Shown here: piece by piece, positions 18,081 to 27,532 of the stretch
How the letters are laid out: every line of letters begins with the position of its first letter
How positions within the stretch are numbered: the first letter of the stretch is position 1
Origin: Methylobacter psychrophilus
GTDB lineage: Bacteria; Pseudomonadota; Gammaproteobacteria; Methylococcales; Methylomonadaceae
Direction of reading: 5' to 3'
NCBI RefSeq assembly: GCF_025583945.1
Contig: NZ_JAOEGU010000014.1
Location: forward strand, 1-64,000
Length of the DNA: 64,000 bases
Made by a program: the position numbers and the translations under genes
Notes under the pieces: generated by a model
The model's database searches: none
The model's input: only the letters and a program-made list of their open reading frames with translations
Told to the model about the DNA's origin: nothing

Positions 18081-19744
18081 GCGACATCTCCATTTAATGG
18101 ATGCACGGTTATACTACCGCGTCCATCCTCAGTGATTTCATCATCACTCATTTTAAAGTTACCCAGTTTCATGGTTAGAAAACGGTCGAAATAATCTTTC
18201 AAGCCTTTTTCGACAGAAGGGTCAAAATCAGGCCTGACCACATGGGTTGTGCCCCATTTTGTAGAAACCACTTTGCCATTAACGACAACTAACTGGCCGT
18301 CTTTAAAAACATAATCGGGCTTTTCAAACATTTTTTGGCGATCGTTATTGTCGGTGTAAATGGTAATATCAGCCCAGTTGCCTGCACTCAAGCCACCACG
18401 ATCTTTTAAACCAATCAATTTAGCCGCTCCGGCACGGGTCATAATGGCAATTTCCTGTAGCGTGTATTCACGTTCAATGGAGGCCAGTGTAGTCATTTTT
18501 TGTGCTTCGGGATGAATGGTTGATAACACCTCATTACGGAAACTTCTGTCCATTAACAAACGGATCAAATGCGGATAACTGGTAAACGGCGCGCCATTCG
18601 GGTGGTCAGTAGTCAGGAAAATGCGCCATGGATCATCAACCAGTAAAAAGGTTTCCAGACCAATCGCCCATTGCAAGGCATTAACAAAGTTTTTATCTTT
18701 ATATTTAAAAGGGACAACACCGCAACCGGCATCACATTCAATATCCATCGTCACCCATTTATTGGGGCTGCCATGTTTATGATTGGCATGTTGACGCATG
18801 CTGTCACCGGATGCCGTAACCGTTTGACCAAACAGAATTTGGCCCACGTCAATGGTGATATTTTTATTTCTGTTGATGGCTTCGGCAATCTCGGCAACGC
18901 CGGAAGAAAATTTGAAATCGCCTTCGGTGCCATAACTATGGAACTGAATATGCGTTAAATGCATCGGCAAGCCGCCAATACCCTGAATGGTATCCAGCGT
19001 CGTTTGCATATTACCCGGTACACCCAAATTACAGCCATGAACATGTAAAGGATGGGTAACACCAATTTCTTTAACCGCTGTTGCCAATACGCGCAAAATA
19101 TCTCGCGGCGTTACGCCATAATGTGCGTTTTGCTCATCCAGATCCAGCTTGCGCTGGTTAAATTTAAACGCACTAATACCACCGGGATTAACGACTTTAA
19201 CGCCGATAGCTTTAGCCGCGTGCATTGTCCACGCCACATAGTCATTAATGGCTTTCTGGTCTTTTTTGGCAGTCAGCATACGCAGTAAATAATCATCACT
19301 ACCCATCATGACATAACCGCCTTTATCCAGAATAGGGATATCCGCCATTTCCATATGTGCCTGACGTGCGTTAATTGGCAGTACGGCCGGCTCAAACCCG
19401 GCGGTATAACCCATTTCCGCATAACGATAGCCGGTAACAAAGCTACTGGGCATGGCATGACCACAGCCGGAACGGGTAATATCACTGCGATGCACCGGAT
19501 CATTGCGATGATCTTCCGGTAACAGGGTTCGGGCAATGTTACCCTTACCGCCACCAATATGCGTGTGCATATCAATCGCGCCAGACATGACGACTTTACC
19601 TTTTAAATCATATTCTTTATCGACCTTAACATCTTCAGTCGGTTTTTTAACAATACGTCCGTCTTGAATGTAAATATCTTGCTGCTGACCATCAACTCCG
19701 CTTGCGGGATCATAGACAGTTCCACCTGTTAACTTTATAAACAT
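18077..19744 (-). CDS. fhcA: Formyltransferase/hydrolase complex subunit A (amidohydrolase)
   Basis: FhcA (555 aa) is the hydrolytic subunit, an amidohydrolase-fold homologue of archaeal FwdA. The metal-binding HxH motif is in SGAIDMHTHIGGGKGN (about 55-70). Later ligands lie in HPLHVHGCNLGVPGN and MHLTHIQFHSYG, and in LTTDHPNGAPFTSYPHLIRL near the C-terminal third. Length agrees with methylotroph FhcA. The start is ATG, immediately following the fhcB stop (TAATG type overlap). In methanotrophs it acts in oxidation of formaldehyde to formate. Confidence 0.96.
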   Translation of the reverse strand: MFIKLTGGTVYDPASGVDGQQQDIYIQDGRIVKKPTEDVKVDKEYDLKGKVVMSGAIDMHTHIGGGKGNIARTLLPEDHRNDPVHRSDITRSGCGHAMPSSFVTGYRYAEMGYTAGFEPAVLPINARQAHMEMADIPILDKGGYVMMGSDDYLLRMLTAKKDQKAINDYVAWTMHAAKAIGVKVVNPGGISAFKFNQRKLDLDEQNAHYGVTPRDILRVLATAVKEIGVTHPLHVHGCNLGVPGNMQTTLDTIQGIGGLPMHLTHIQFHSYGTEGDFKFSSGVAEIAEAINRNKNITIDVGQILFGQTVTASGDSMRQHANHKHGSPNKWVTMDIECDAGCGVVPFKYKDKNFVNALQWAIGLETFLLVDDPWRIFLTTDHPNGAPFTSYPHLIRLLMDRSFRNEVLSTIHPEAQKMTTLASIEREYTLQEIAIMTRAGAAKLIGLKDRGGLSAGNWADITIYTDNNDRQKMFEKPDYVFKDGQLVVVNGKVVSTKWGTTHVVRPDFDPSVEKGLKDYFDRFLTMKLGNFKMSDDEITEDGRGSITVHPLNGDVA

Positions 19745-21012
19745 TATCTTACCTGCAAAGCTTGTTCAATGGCATTCAGTACTTGAGCAGTACTGGGCAA
19801 ACCGGAATCACGTAATTTCTTTAAACGAATGGCGACTACATTATCCATGCGATAGGCATGACCGACATGATCAATACCCGGTGTGCCCACGGGAATAAAA
19901 ACATCCGGTTCTGTTGCGAACGTCATGCCCGAGCGACCAACCACAATAGTCGGTACAGTCGTTACCGGTGGTAGCGCATTAACGTTAAAGGCATGTACCC
20001 AAACCAAAGCATCTGCTTCACCATTTGCCAATAATACGTTGGTATCATTTAAAAACGGGTCATATTCAGGAAAGCCGGAACTAAAACGGGTGCGTGCCGG
20101 GAAACCTGTTGTCCATCCGCATACCTGATTGGCTGTTTGATCACCCTCTTTACCACCTAACGGCAAGCCGGAACAGCGCGTATCTTGATTATTAACATCC
20201 TTAACCATTTCTGACAGCATCTGCACGGTTAATTCCGCTTGCGCATAAGCCAAAGCACCCGCCGCCCAGATCACTACGCCATATTTGGCGGCGATTAATT
20301 TATCGGCAATCGTTTGCAAATCAGTAACCGCTATACCACAAACCGCTGTAGCACAGATCAATTGGCCTTTTACCAGCGCTCTCAATACGGCAACAACTTC
20401 CGGCAAATCTTCAGTGGCACATTCAAAAACCCGGGCTTTTTTACCCTTTGGCGAGGTTGATGCATCACCCGAAGGCGCTGTACCTAAATAAATTACTTCA
20501 CGATGACTGGTATCATCCAAAAACATGGATTCTTTATTCCACAAATAATGCTCAAAAAAGCGTGGCGCAAATGCTTCCAGATCCGTACCAACAATCAGCA
20601 AACAATCACAACGATTTTTAACTTCTGCCAGCGTGGTATTCATCCAGCCAGAATCTTGCAGCGCCAAAAAGTTATTACGGGCACCGGTAAAGTTGATATG
20701 ATCAACCACGGCTCCACAACGATCCGCCAAGGCCAACAAGCCCCGCATGCCGTTAACATCGGTTGCACAGCCACCAATTACAGGCAGGCTGGTGTCTTTT
20801 AATATCGCTGCGGCTCTCGCAATGGCCACATCCAGACTGACTTCTTTGCCATCAACCCTGGCACTCATGTCGGTAATTGGCTGCTCAAATGCAGGCGTAT
20901 TAACCGCACAACCATTTTCAATTACTTTCAGCAATACCCCATCAACCTTGATGGTCAGGTCATCCGTCCCAATACCGCAAAAAGGACTCGGTACTTCAGT
21001 TATCTCGGTCAT
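19744..21012 (-). CDS. fhcB: Formyltransferase/hydrolase complex subunit B
   Basis: FhcB (422 aa) is the first gene of fhcBADC and is related to the formylmethanofuran dehydrogenase subunit FwdB. In bacteria this subunit is known to have lost the metal-pterin chemistry. It begins FCGIGTDDLTIKVDG, as the archaeal subunit does, but here the Cys/Sec active-site region is not recognisable. Other conserved parts are VIGGCATDVNGMRGLLALADRCGA and DCLLIVGTDLEAFAPRFFEHYLW. A ribosome binding site (AAAGGAC) precedes the ATG. The 120-bp upstream region should hold the operon promoter. Confidence 0.95.
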   Translation of the reverse strand: MTEITEVPSPFCGIGTDDLTIKVDGVLLKVIENGCAVNTPAFEQPITDMSARVDGKEVSLDVAIARAAAILKDTSLPVIGGCATDVNGMRGLLALADRCGAVVDHINFTGARNNFLALQDSGWMNTTLAEVKNRCDCLLIVGTDLEAFAPRFFEHYLWNKESMFLDDTSHREVIYLGTAPSGDASTSPKGKKARVFECATEDLPEVVAVLRALVKGQLICATAVCGIAVTDLQTIADKLIAAKYGVVIWAAGALAYAQAELTVQMLSEMVKDVNNQDTRCSGLPLGGKEGDQTANQVCGWTTGFPARTRFSSGFPEYDPFLNDTNVLLANGEADALVWVHAFNVNALPPVTTVPTIVVGRSGMTFATEPDVFIPVGTPGIDHVGHAYRMDNVVAIRLKKLRDSGLPSTAQVLNAIEQALQVR

Positions 21013-21132
21013 TCAGCTGTCCTTTTGTTATAGTTAGTTCACTCACCAGACACTTTTACAGCACTAGCTACCGGTGATGTTGTGCCGACATTCTAACCTT
21101 AATTGCTGGTACTGTCTCATTTTAACCGACTC

Positions 21133-21498
21133 TTACAAGCCCAATTCAAGCAACAATTTAACCGATACATAAACAACCAGTACCATCGCAAACAGGTAAG
21201 CACAGTAAAGCAACGGCTGTTCAATAAAGGCTTTCAACAGTGTCTTTTGTTGATTCAATTTTTTAAGTTGTAAATAATCCTCGCGGGAAGTCAAAAATCG
21301 CTGCTGTTGATAAACATGGAGTAATTGCCTGGCTTTTTCCAGATCAGCTTCATCCCTAAGCCATAAAGCAGGCATAGACATTCCCCAGTTACCGGCTGAA
21401 GTCTCATAAAAATCGATGTGCTCCGCAGTTAATAATTCGCGAACTTCATCGGCTTCGTCTTCGGGCACACCGCGCAGGGAAAATAATAATAGTGTCAT
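21133..21498 (-). CDS. DUF6164-like small membrane protein
   Basis: A 121-aa protein that starts with a soluble ferredoxin-like half (MTLLLFSLRGVPEDEADEVR, then FYETSAGNWGMSMPALWL) and ends with one membrane helix (about 95-117). Proteins of this type, with a short signal-sensing-looking N-terminal domain and a single C-terminal anchor, occur in many gammaproteobacteria; function is unknown. It has its own start context and stands alone between the fhc operon and the DUF1415 gene. The family name is from memory. Confidence 0.75.
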   Translation of the reverse strand: MTLLLFSLRGVPEDEADEVRELLTAEHIDFYETSAGNWGMSMPALWLRDEADLEKARQLLHVYQQQRFLTSREDYLQLKKLNQQKTLLKAFIEQPLLYCAYLFAMVLVVYVSVKLLLELGL

Positions 21499-21682
21499 GA
21501 TTTTTTTGTGATTGGTGGAGGCGAGTAACTTAAAATAAGATATTATAGCGGCAATAGATTGTCACATACTGACAAAACTCACCAACACCATCAAATCATT
21601 GATTGATTTAAAATTACCAAATTTAATACCTTCGACATCACCAACAGATTTTCCCGTAACCTATAAAAATACCACACAAGCT

Positions 21683-22234
21683 ATGGCAGATAACGATCAA
21701 CAATTGATAGATGCAACGCAAAAATGGTTAAAAACCATTGTCATTGAATACGGCATTTGTCCGTTCGCCAAACGTGAACTGGAGCGGGGAAGTATTCGTT
21801 TTGTTGCAAGCCATGACACTGAAATTGAAAGTTGCCTGTTAAATTTAATGTTGGAATGTGACCGCTTAAATATCGACCCCGACATTGAAACAACTCTGTT
21901 GATTTATGACAAAGCTTTTATCTGCTTCGATGATTATCTGGATTTTCTTGAACTTGCCGAAACACTATTAATTGAACAGGATTATGAAGGTGTTTACCAA
22001 TTAGCCAGCTTTCATCCGGATTACTGTTTTGAAGGCGCCAAACAAAACGATCCGGCTAATTACACCAACCGTTCACCCTACCCGCTATTGCATCTGTTAC
22101 GGGAAAGCAGCCTTGAAAAAGCCATAGCGACCTACCCGCATCCTGAAGAAATCCCGGAGCATAATATTGAATTAACACGTAAATTGGGACTTGCCAAAAT
22201 GCAGGCGTTATTGGCCGCGTGCTATCCATCTTGA
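21683..22234 (+). CDS. DUF1415 family protein
   Basis: A 183-aa cytoplasmic protein of the DUF1415 family, recognised by the N-terminal TQKWLKTIVIEYGICPFAKR, LLIYDKAFICFDDYLDFLEL, the segment LASFHPDYCFEGAKQNDPAN and the ending NRSPYPLLHLLRESSLEKA. The conserved Cys, His, Asp and Asn residues suggest an enzyme or metal-binding protein, but no activity is known. I prefer the ATG at 21683, where the family normally begins, over a TTG 28 codons upstream. It is convergent with the TPR gene. Confidence 0.88.
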   Translation: MADNDQQLIDATQKWLKTIVIEYGICPFAKRELERGSIRFVASHDTEIESCLLNLMLECDRLNIDPDIETTLLIYDKAFICFDDYLDFLELAETLLIEQDYEGVYQLASFHPDYCFEGAKQNDPANYTNRSPYPLLHLLRESSLEKAIATYPHPEEIPEHNIELTRKLGLAKMQALLAACYPS

Positions 22235-22306
22235 ATGGCTAACCAATCGTAGGATATAACCCTAGAGACTTTGAAAGCATTCGTTTTAGTACAAAATTAA
22301 AAAACC

Positions 22307-22376
22307 CACCACGAAAGCACGAAGCTTTCAATACATTGAATAAAATCGATTATTTTTCTTCGTGTACTTCGTGGTG
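22307..22376. repeat. Inverted repeat between convergent genes (CACCACGAAG type)
   Basis: caccacgaaagcacgaag (22307-22324) and cttcgtgtacttcgtggtg (22358-22376) form a near-perfect stem of 18-19 bp. It lies between the convergent DUF1415 and TPR genes. The sequence type is a widespread intergenic palindrome in environmental bacteria. It could serve as a bidirectional terminator, although no strong T-run follows. Confidence 0.7.
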
Positions 22377-22450
22377 AATAATGTTTTTAATCCGCTTTTT
22401 GATAATACTTTCACAGTCTCCATGGCGTCGGAGACCCTGTCTGCCAAAAA

Positions 22451-23206
22451 TTATTTTGCTTTTTCTTCCTCGGTATTTTCTTCAGTTGTCGCTACTTCTT
22501 CAGTAGCGATTTCTTCGGAATTAAAGTTTTTTTCAACCAGCTTCCATTTAGATCCGGTGGACTTAACAACGGGCTCTTCATTTTCAGGCTCTACTTCAGC
22601 TTTTTTGTTTAACGCTTCCATAAACGCTACAAACCAATCTAGTTCTTTAACGCCAGCCAAATCCGGATCGTTCAGGATCTCGCCAGCTTCCGGCAAAGTG
22701 CCTCTGTCTCTGGCGCTTTCCAGTGCTTTCAGGCACGCGTCCTTATCAGCGCGCAGGCCATAAATACAGGCCAGATTATAAGATGCAGCACCTTTTTGAA
22801 TAGCATTGGCATTGTCGAACTGTTGTTTGGCACATTCGTACAATTCATCATCCGGTTTTACTTTTTTAAGTCTGGCCAAATCCATATAAGCAACACCGCC
22901 ATTGATTGCCGCCGCCAGATAATCGGGATTAATCAGCAAACAAAAATTGAACTTATGGATGGCATCCTGATAAATCAAGGCCGCTTCGTCACCGGTTTTG
23001 GTTTTTGCCTGATGCAATAAAGCAAAGCCCCAATTATATAAAGCTTCAGCACGCAGCGGATCATCATGTAAAACATCAGCATAGCCTTGATAGGCAGCTT
23101 TAAATAAGCCATCAGCGGTATTGCCTTCACTTTTGCGCGCCTGCGCAGTTTGCTGAATGGTTGCTTTGAGTTTGGATTTTTTGGTGAACGATGCTAACAG
23201 CGACAT
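22451..23206 (-). CDS. TPR-repeat protein
   Basis: A 251-aa protein built from tetratricopeptide repeats at about 30-165 (for example LFKAAYQGYADVLHDDPLRA, then EALYNWGFALLHQAK, and INPDYLAAAINGGVAYMDLA). The C-terminus (200-251) is a disordered acidic tail rich in E and T (EEIATEEVATTEENTEEEK). There is no signal peptide, so it is probably a cytoplasmic scaffold. Partner proteins cannot be inferred. A ribosome binding site (TAGGAGT) precedes the ATG. Confidence 0.85.
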   Translation of the reverse strand: MSLLASFTKKSKLKATIQQTAQARKSEGNTADGLFKAAYQGYADVLHDDPLRAEALYNWGFALLHQAKTKTGDEAALIYQDAIHKFNFCLLINPDYLAAAINGGVAYMDLARLKKVKPDDELYECAKQQFDNANAIQKGAASYNLACIYGLRADKDACLKALESARDRGTLPEAGEILNDPDLAGVKELDWFVAFMEALNKKAEVEPENEEPVVKSTGSKWKLVEKNFNSEEIATEEVATTEENTEEEKAK

Positions 23207-23292
23207 GACAATGACTCCTAAATGATTGGTTGTGAGTTAATTAATATAGAATAACAGCTCTACTTCTAACGACACTATTAAATGTTTAAACC

Positions 23293-23592
23293 ATGAATGA
23301 ATCAAACTGTGTTGATATTGCCAGAGAAAAAGTTAATCTGGAGACATCAAAAATTGCCTGGCAAGAATTACAGCGTTTTTTTGCCAGTGGCACGGCAGTA
23401 TTTGTTGCCTCCCCTCTGGATTTGGTCGATGTTGCCTACCAATTTTCCATCGACAATAAAGATCAGGTCGCACAATGGCTACAAAACAAGCAGATTGCAT
23501 TGGTATCCGATCAGCAAGCCCTTGAGTGGCTGGAAGCCGATAGCGAAGTTTGGGCGGTTGTGGTTAAACCATGGATTTTGGTTCAGAAGTAA
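23293..23592 (+). CDS. DUF2288 family protein
   Basis: A 99-aa soluble protein with the DUF2288 pattern: KVNLETSKIAWQELQRFFA at the start, VASPLDLVDVAYQFSIDN in the middle and a C-terminal WAVVVKPWILVQ. Function is unknown; members are common in gammaproteobacteria and cyanobacteria. It is divergent from the TPR gene with 86 bp between, and convergent with the helicase gene. Confidence 0.85.
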   Translation: MNESNCVDIAREKVNLETSKIAWQELQRFFASGTAVFVASPLDLVDVAYQFSIDNKDQVAQWLQNKQIALVSDQQALEWLEADSEVWAVVVKPWILVQK

Positions 23593-23620
23593 GCCGGTTT
23601 ATTTAACGTTCATATACATT

Positions 23621-23726
23621 TTCAGATAAATAATTTCTATGTCGACAGATACCATCCCTTCAGGGGATGTTATCTGTATGAGCTTACAGCAATACTAATT
23701 GGAAATGTAATTTCTGAAAATCTATA
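23621..23726. repeat. Dispersed palindromic repeat, copy 2 (inverted orientation)
   Basis: The core acagataccatcccttcaggggatgttatctgt is flanked by ttcagataaataatttc on the left and aatttctgaaaatctata on the right. It is the same family as copies at 9.5, 35.8 and 38.7 kb. It lies in the 313-bp gap between the DUF2288 and helicase genes. The rest of that gap carries only a hairpin at 23831-23859. Confidence 0.85.
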
Positions 23727-23830
23727 GATCCGATTACGGATGAATGAGAAAGATACGTAACTATCAATAACGGAAGGTAGAATCTCGTCTACAACAGCTA
23801 TTGGGTGGGAGTGATTTGCCAAGTGATAAC

Positions 23831-23859
23831 GTAACCCGACGCACACCCTGTCGGGTTAC
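23831..23859. terminator. Strong hairpin between convergent genes
   Basis: gtaacccgac (23831-23840) pairs perfectly with gtcgggttac (23850-23859) around a 9-nt loop. It is about 47 bp beyond the helicase stop on the minus strand. No clear T-run follows, so it may work as a transcript-end stabiliser or as a REP-like element rather than an intrinsic terminator. Confidence 0.55.
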
Positions 23860-23905
23860 ATTATCTCGCTATACTTAAATAAGCTAACCCGACTGGTTGA
23901 TTGGC

Positions 23906-25231
23906 TTAATCCTTTCGTCTTGAACCTGATCTTCCCTTGCCTCTTGATTCAATACGCTTGCTGTCCGACCGTTTACTGTCAGCAGGCTTGGCGGTAGCGG
24001 CACGAGCTGCCGGTTTTTTGGAGTGCCGTAAATCTTTTTTACCGGTATCTTTATTGGCGGCGTTCTTTTTAGGTGCGTCAGCAATCTTCAAAGACACTGG
24101 CTCATAACCGGTATCAGCAATCCGTGGAATTTGTCGCTTGAGCAGCCGCTCAATTTCCACCAGATAATAAGCTTCTTCAGGGCAGACCAATGATAAGGCC
24201 ACACCACTTAAACCGGCACGTCCGGTACGGCCAATACGATGGATATAATCTTCGGGTACTTGCGGCAAATCAAAATTAACCACATGCGGTAAGTCATCAA
24301 TATCCAAACCACGGGCAGCAATATCGGTTGCAACCAATACGGATACCTTGCCATTTTTAAAGTATTCCAAAGCCTTGTTGCGCGCACCCTGGGTTTTATC
24401 GCCATGTAATGCCGTGGTACGGATACCGTCTTCAATCAATTGTTTTTCCAGACGATCAGCGCCGTGCTTGGTACGCACAAATACCAGTACTTGTTTCCAG
24501 TTATTACTGCCAATCAAATAAGACAGCAAGGCACGTTTATGTTCACGATCTATGCCATAAACAAGTTCCGTCACATTTTCAGCGGTTGCATTTTGCTTGG
24601 CAACTTCAACTTCAACGGGATTATTCAGCATCTGTGAAGCCAGAGATTTGATCGCATTAGGCACGGTAGCTGAAAATAACAAACTCTGCCGTTTCTTGGG
24701 TATCAGCGCCATGATTTGCTTGATATCGGGCATAAAGCCCATATCCAGCATGCGGTCGGATTCATCCAAAACCAGTATTTCTACGTTTGACAGATTAATA
24801 TTACGTTGCTTCACATGGTCAATCAAACGCCCTGGTGTTGCCACTACAATGTCACAACCTCTGCGTAAATTACGGGTTTGTACACCAATGCTGGCACCGC
24901 CAACGATCGCTTCCACATGTAAAGGCAAATGTTTTCCGTAAGTGACAACACTTTCATAGACTTGTGCAGCCAATTCACGGGTCGGCACTAAAATCAGGGC
25001 ACGAATATTATGCGGTTTTTGATGCGGGTCATGGTTTTCGGCCAACCTTTGCAATAATGGCAGCGTAAAACTGGCGGTCTTTCCTGTACCCGTTTGCGCA
25101 CCTGCCAATACATCCCTGCCGTCAAGGATTAATGGAATGGCTTTTTGTTGTACCGGTGTAGGTGTGGTGTAGCCTTGATCCGCTACAGCGTTAAGGAGAT
25201 GCTCGGTTAAACCGAGTTGTTCGAAAGTCAT
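23906..25231 (-). CDS. rhlE: DEAD-box ATP-dependent RNA helicase, RhlE-like
   Basis: A 441-aa helicase that remodels RNA, probably in ribosome assembly or mRNA turnover. The Q motif (FEQLGL...TTPTPVQQKAIP), motif I AGAQTGTGKT, Ia PTRELAAQV, II DESD (a variant of DEAD), III SAT, and the C-terminal motifs ATDIAARGLDID and HRIGRTGRAG are all present. The C-terminal 70 residues are a basic, K/R/S/A-rich tail. The start at 25231 (MTFEQLG) has AGAGG about 8 nt upstream; a longer frame begins 12 codons earlier without a ribosome binding site. Having DESD rather than DEAD fits several RhlE-group proteins, so the family call is good but the exact ortholog is not certain. Confidence 0.9.
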   Translation of the reverse strand: MTFEQLGLTEHLLNAVADQGYTTPTPVQQKAIPLILDGRDVLAGAQTGTGKTASFTLPLLQRLAENHDPHQKPHNIRALILVPTRELAAQVYESVVTYGKHLPLHVEAIVGGASIGVQTRNLRRGCDIVVATPGRLIDHVKQRNINLSNVEILVLDESDRMLDMGFMPDIKQIMALIPKKRQSLLFSATVPNAIKSLASQMLNNPVEVEVAKQNATAENVTELVYGIDREHKRALLSYLIGSNNWKQVLVFVRTKHGADRLEKQLIEDGIRTTALHGDKTQGARNKALEYFKNGKVSVLVATDIAARGLDIDDLPHVVNFDLPQVPEDYIHRIGRTGRAGLSGVALSLVCPEEAYYLVEIERLLKRQIPRIADTGYEPVSLKIADAPKKNAANKDTGKKDLRHSKKPAARAATAKPADSKRSDSKRIESRGKGRSGSRRKD

Positions 25232-25542
25232 TAAAAACCTCTGGTAAGATAGCTCGTTCATTATCAAGTGATAATGATCATTTTAGAAATAAATTACAAA
25301 TAAGCAGCTTACGGCAAAAACCGTTTTTACCTGAGTTATTGCTTATAAATTTAATATTTCTTATTATGACATGACTTATAAATCAATGATATATAAAAGA
25401 ACTTATTAAGCCTTACCGACAAAGCTCTATCGTTATTTACTCTACATGTCACAAAAAAAGCTTATGAAAAAGAGATGTTGATTTTTATTGCATCGCAGGC
25501 ACTTAGCGATGATTGCAAAAACAAGAATTTCAATTATTAATA

Positions 25543-27483
25543 TTAATTGCTCTCAAGCAAAGCAATCATCTCTTCCCGATTAATCACTTCTTTTTCCTGT
25601 AACAAATTAGCCAGTTTTTCCAATGCGTTGCGGTTTGCGGTAATTATTTCCAGAGCGCGGGTTTCTCCTTCCTTAATCAATATTATTATTTCTGTATCAA
25701 TGATACGGGCAGTCTCATCGCTGTAATTACGATATTCAGAGACTTCTGCTTCCAGAAACTGAAGTTGTTGGCGCTTGCCATAAGTCATAGGCCCCAGTTT
25801 TTTACTCATACCCAAACTACAAACCATGCTACGAGCAATGTCACCGGCTTTTTCAAGATCATTTTGGGCACCCGTTGAAATACTGCCCAAGGCAATTTCT
25901 TCTGCCATACGTCCACCCAGTAAAATGGCTATCTGGTCTTTTAGCTCATGCTCAGTAGACAGAAATTTTTCCTCTACCGGCAATTGCAAGGTAAAACCCA
26001 GTGCCGACACGCCTCGGGGAATAATAGAAATTTTATGCACCGGCTGTCCGGTTGCTACATGTTCGGCAACCATGGCGTGCCCGGCCTCGTGGTAAGCAAC
26101 CCGGCGCTTTTCCTCCGGGTTTAGTACGCGATTTTTCTTTTCGGGTCCGGCGAGTATCCTGTCAATAGCCGCTTCAAAATCTTCCATTTCAACTTTTTCA
26201 TGGTCAACCCGTGTCGCCATAATAGCCGCTTCATTCGCTATATTAGCCAGATCTGCCCCGACCAGACCTGGCGTTCGTTTTGCAATAACTGCGATATCAA
26301 TATCGTCAGCCAAGGTCATGGCTTTAGTATGCAAATTAAGTATTTCGATACGGTCTTGTAAATCCGGCTTATCAACGATAATTTGGCGATCGAAACGACC
26401 GGCACGTAGCAGGGCTTTATCAAGCACTTCGGGACGATTGGTCGCCGCCATAACCACCACGCCGACTGACGTATCAAAGCCATCCATTTCAGTTAGCAGC
26501 TGGTTAAGGGTCTGCTCCCGCTCATCGTGTCCACCCATGACTACAGGCCCTCCGCGCGAACGCCCGATGGCGTCCAGCTCATCAATAAAGATAATACACG
26601 GAGCCTTACTGCGTGCCTGCTCAAACAATTCACGAACGCGGGCAGCGCCAACACCCACAAACAGCTCTATAAATTCGGAACCGCTGATATTAAAGAACGG
26701 CACCTTTGCCTCTCCCGAAACTGCACGGGCCAGCAAGGTTTTACCGGTTCCGGGCGGTCCTACCAGCAATACGCCTTTGGGCATTCGCCCGCCCAAGCGC
26801 TGAAATTTTTCAGGCGTTTTTAAAAAGTCGATGGATTCTTTCAACTCTTGTTTGGCACTATCAGCACCAGCCACATCAGCAAAGGTAATATTGGTTTGGG
26901 TATCCTGATGAATGCGAACCTTGTTACCCAAATTGAGAAAGGACTGCGCTCCGGCAGTAGCCCTGCGCATAACCCATGACCAGATAAGTACAAAGATAAA
27001 TATCGGAATAATCCAGTTAAAAAATAGATTGGTTAGCCAGTTTTCTCCGCTTCTGACGATAAAATCCACTTTATTCTGTGCCAACATTTGGGCAAGGTCA
27101 TTTTGCCATAAAGGCACGGTCACAAAATGCTTACCTGACTCTTTTGGTTCATCAGACTTGATCACGCCGGTAATAACACGCTCAGTCACGACAGCCTTAT
27201 CAATTTTTGCTTCGCTAACTAATTTAAGAAACTGACTATAGGAAATTTCATCGCGCTGAACCTCGTTAATGCTGTTTAGCAGATACAGCATCACCATTAA
27301 AAACAGCGCGAAGTAAATGAAGCTTTTTTGCTTTGCCCCGTTTGCTTGAGTATCCGCAGGTTTATTGAGCTCAAGCTCCGGATTTGACCTGAATAGGGTG
27401 CCAAATAATGAGCTTATCCTGTTTTTCAGACTACCCAGTAACGTAACAATAAACTGAATAATGGTATTTTTTGGCTCGCTCAT
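25543..27483 (-). CDS. ftsH: ATP-dependent zinc metalloprotease FtsH
   Basis: A 646-aa inner-membrane AAA+ protease that degrades misfolded membrane and regulatory proteins. It has two membrane segments (about 53-70 and 154-172), Walker [10 protein letters not shown] (242-249 region), Walker [12 protein letters not shown], the SRH arginines in [18 protein letters not shown], and the zinc site HEAGH (465-469) with the third ligand Asp near 542 ([11 protein letters not shown]). A roughly 50-residue N-terminal extension precedes the first membrane helix, longer than in E. coli FtsH. It follows a stand-alone M41-like peptidase gene by 49 bp. The absence of rrmJ or folP neighbours suggests a second, accessory FtsH rather than the housekeeping copy. 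Confidence 0.95.
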   Translation of the reverse strand: MSEPKNTIIQFIVTLLGSLKNRISSLFGTLFRSNPELELNKPADTQANGAKQKSFIYFALFLMVMLYLLNSINEVQRDEISYSQFLKLVSEAKIDKAVVTERVITGVIKSDEPKESGKHFVTVPLWQNDLAQMLAQNKVDFIVRSGENWLTNLFFNWIIPIFIFVLIWSWVMRRATAGAQSFLNLGNKVRIHQDTQTNITFADVAGADSAKQELKESIDFLKTPEKFQRLGGRMPKGVLLVGPPGTGKTLLARAVSGEAKVPFFNISGSEFIELFVGVGAARVRELFEQARSKAPCIIFIDELDAIGRSRGGPVVMGGHDEREQTLNQLLTEMDGFDTSVGVVVMAATNRPEVLDKALLRAGRFDRQIIVDKPDLQDRIEILNLHTKAMTLADDIDIAVIAKRTPGLVGADLANIANEAAIMATRVDHEKVEMEDFEAAIDRILAGPEKKNRVLNPEEKRRVAYHEAGHAMVAEHVATGQPVHKISIIPRGVSALGFTLQLPVEEKFLSTEHELKDQIAILLGGRMAEEIALGSISTGAQNDLEKAGDIARSMVCSLGMSKKLGPMTYGKRQQLQFLEAEVSEYRNYSDETARIIDTEIIILIKEGETRALEIITANRNALEKLANLLQEKEVINREEMIALLESN

Positions 27484-27532
27484 TACAACCTGCCTTTATC
27501 TATGTCATATTTTGACTTGAAAGCCAATCTTT

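Noticed and set aside
16372-21012. Archaeal formylmethanofuran dehydrogenase acquired with methanogenesis genes
   Set aside because: The fhcBADC order and subunit sizes are those of methylotrophic bacteria; no iron-sulfur or pterin subunits are present.
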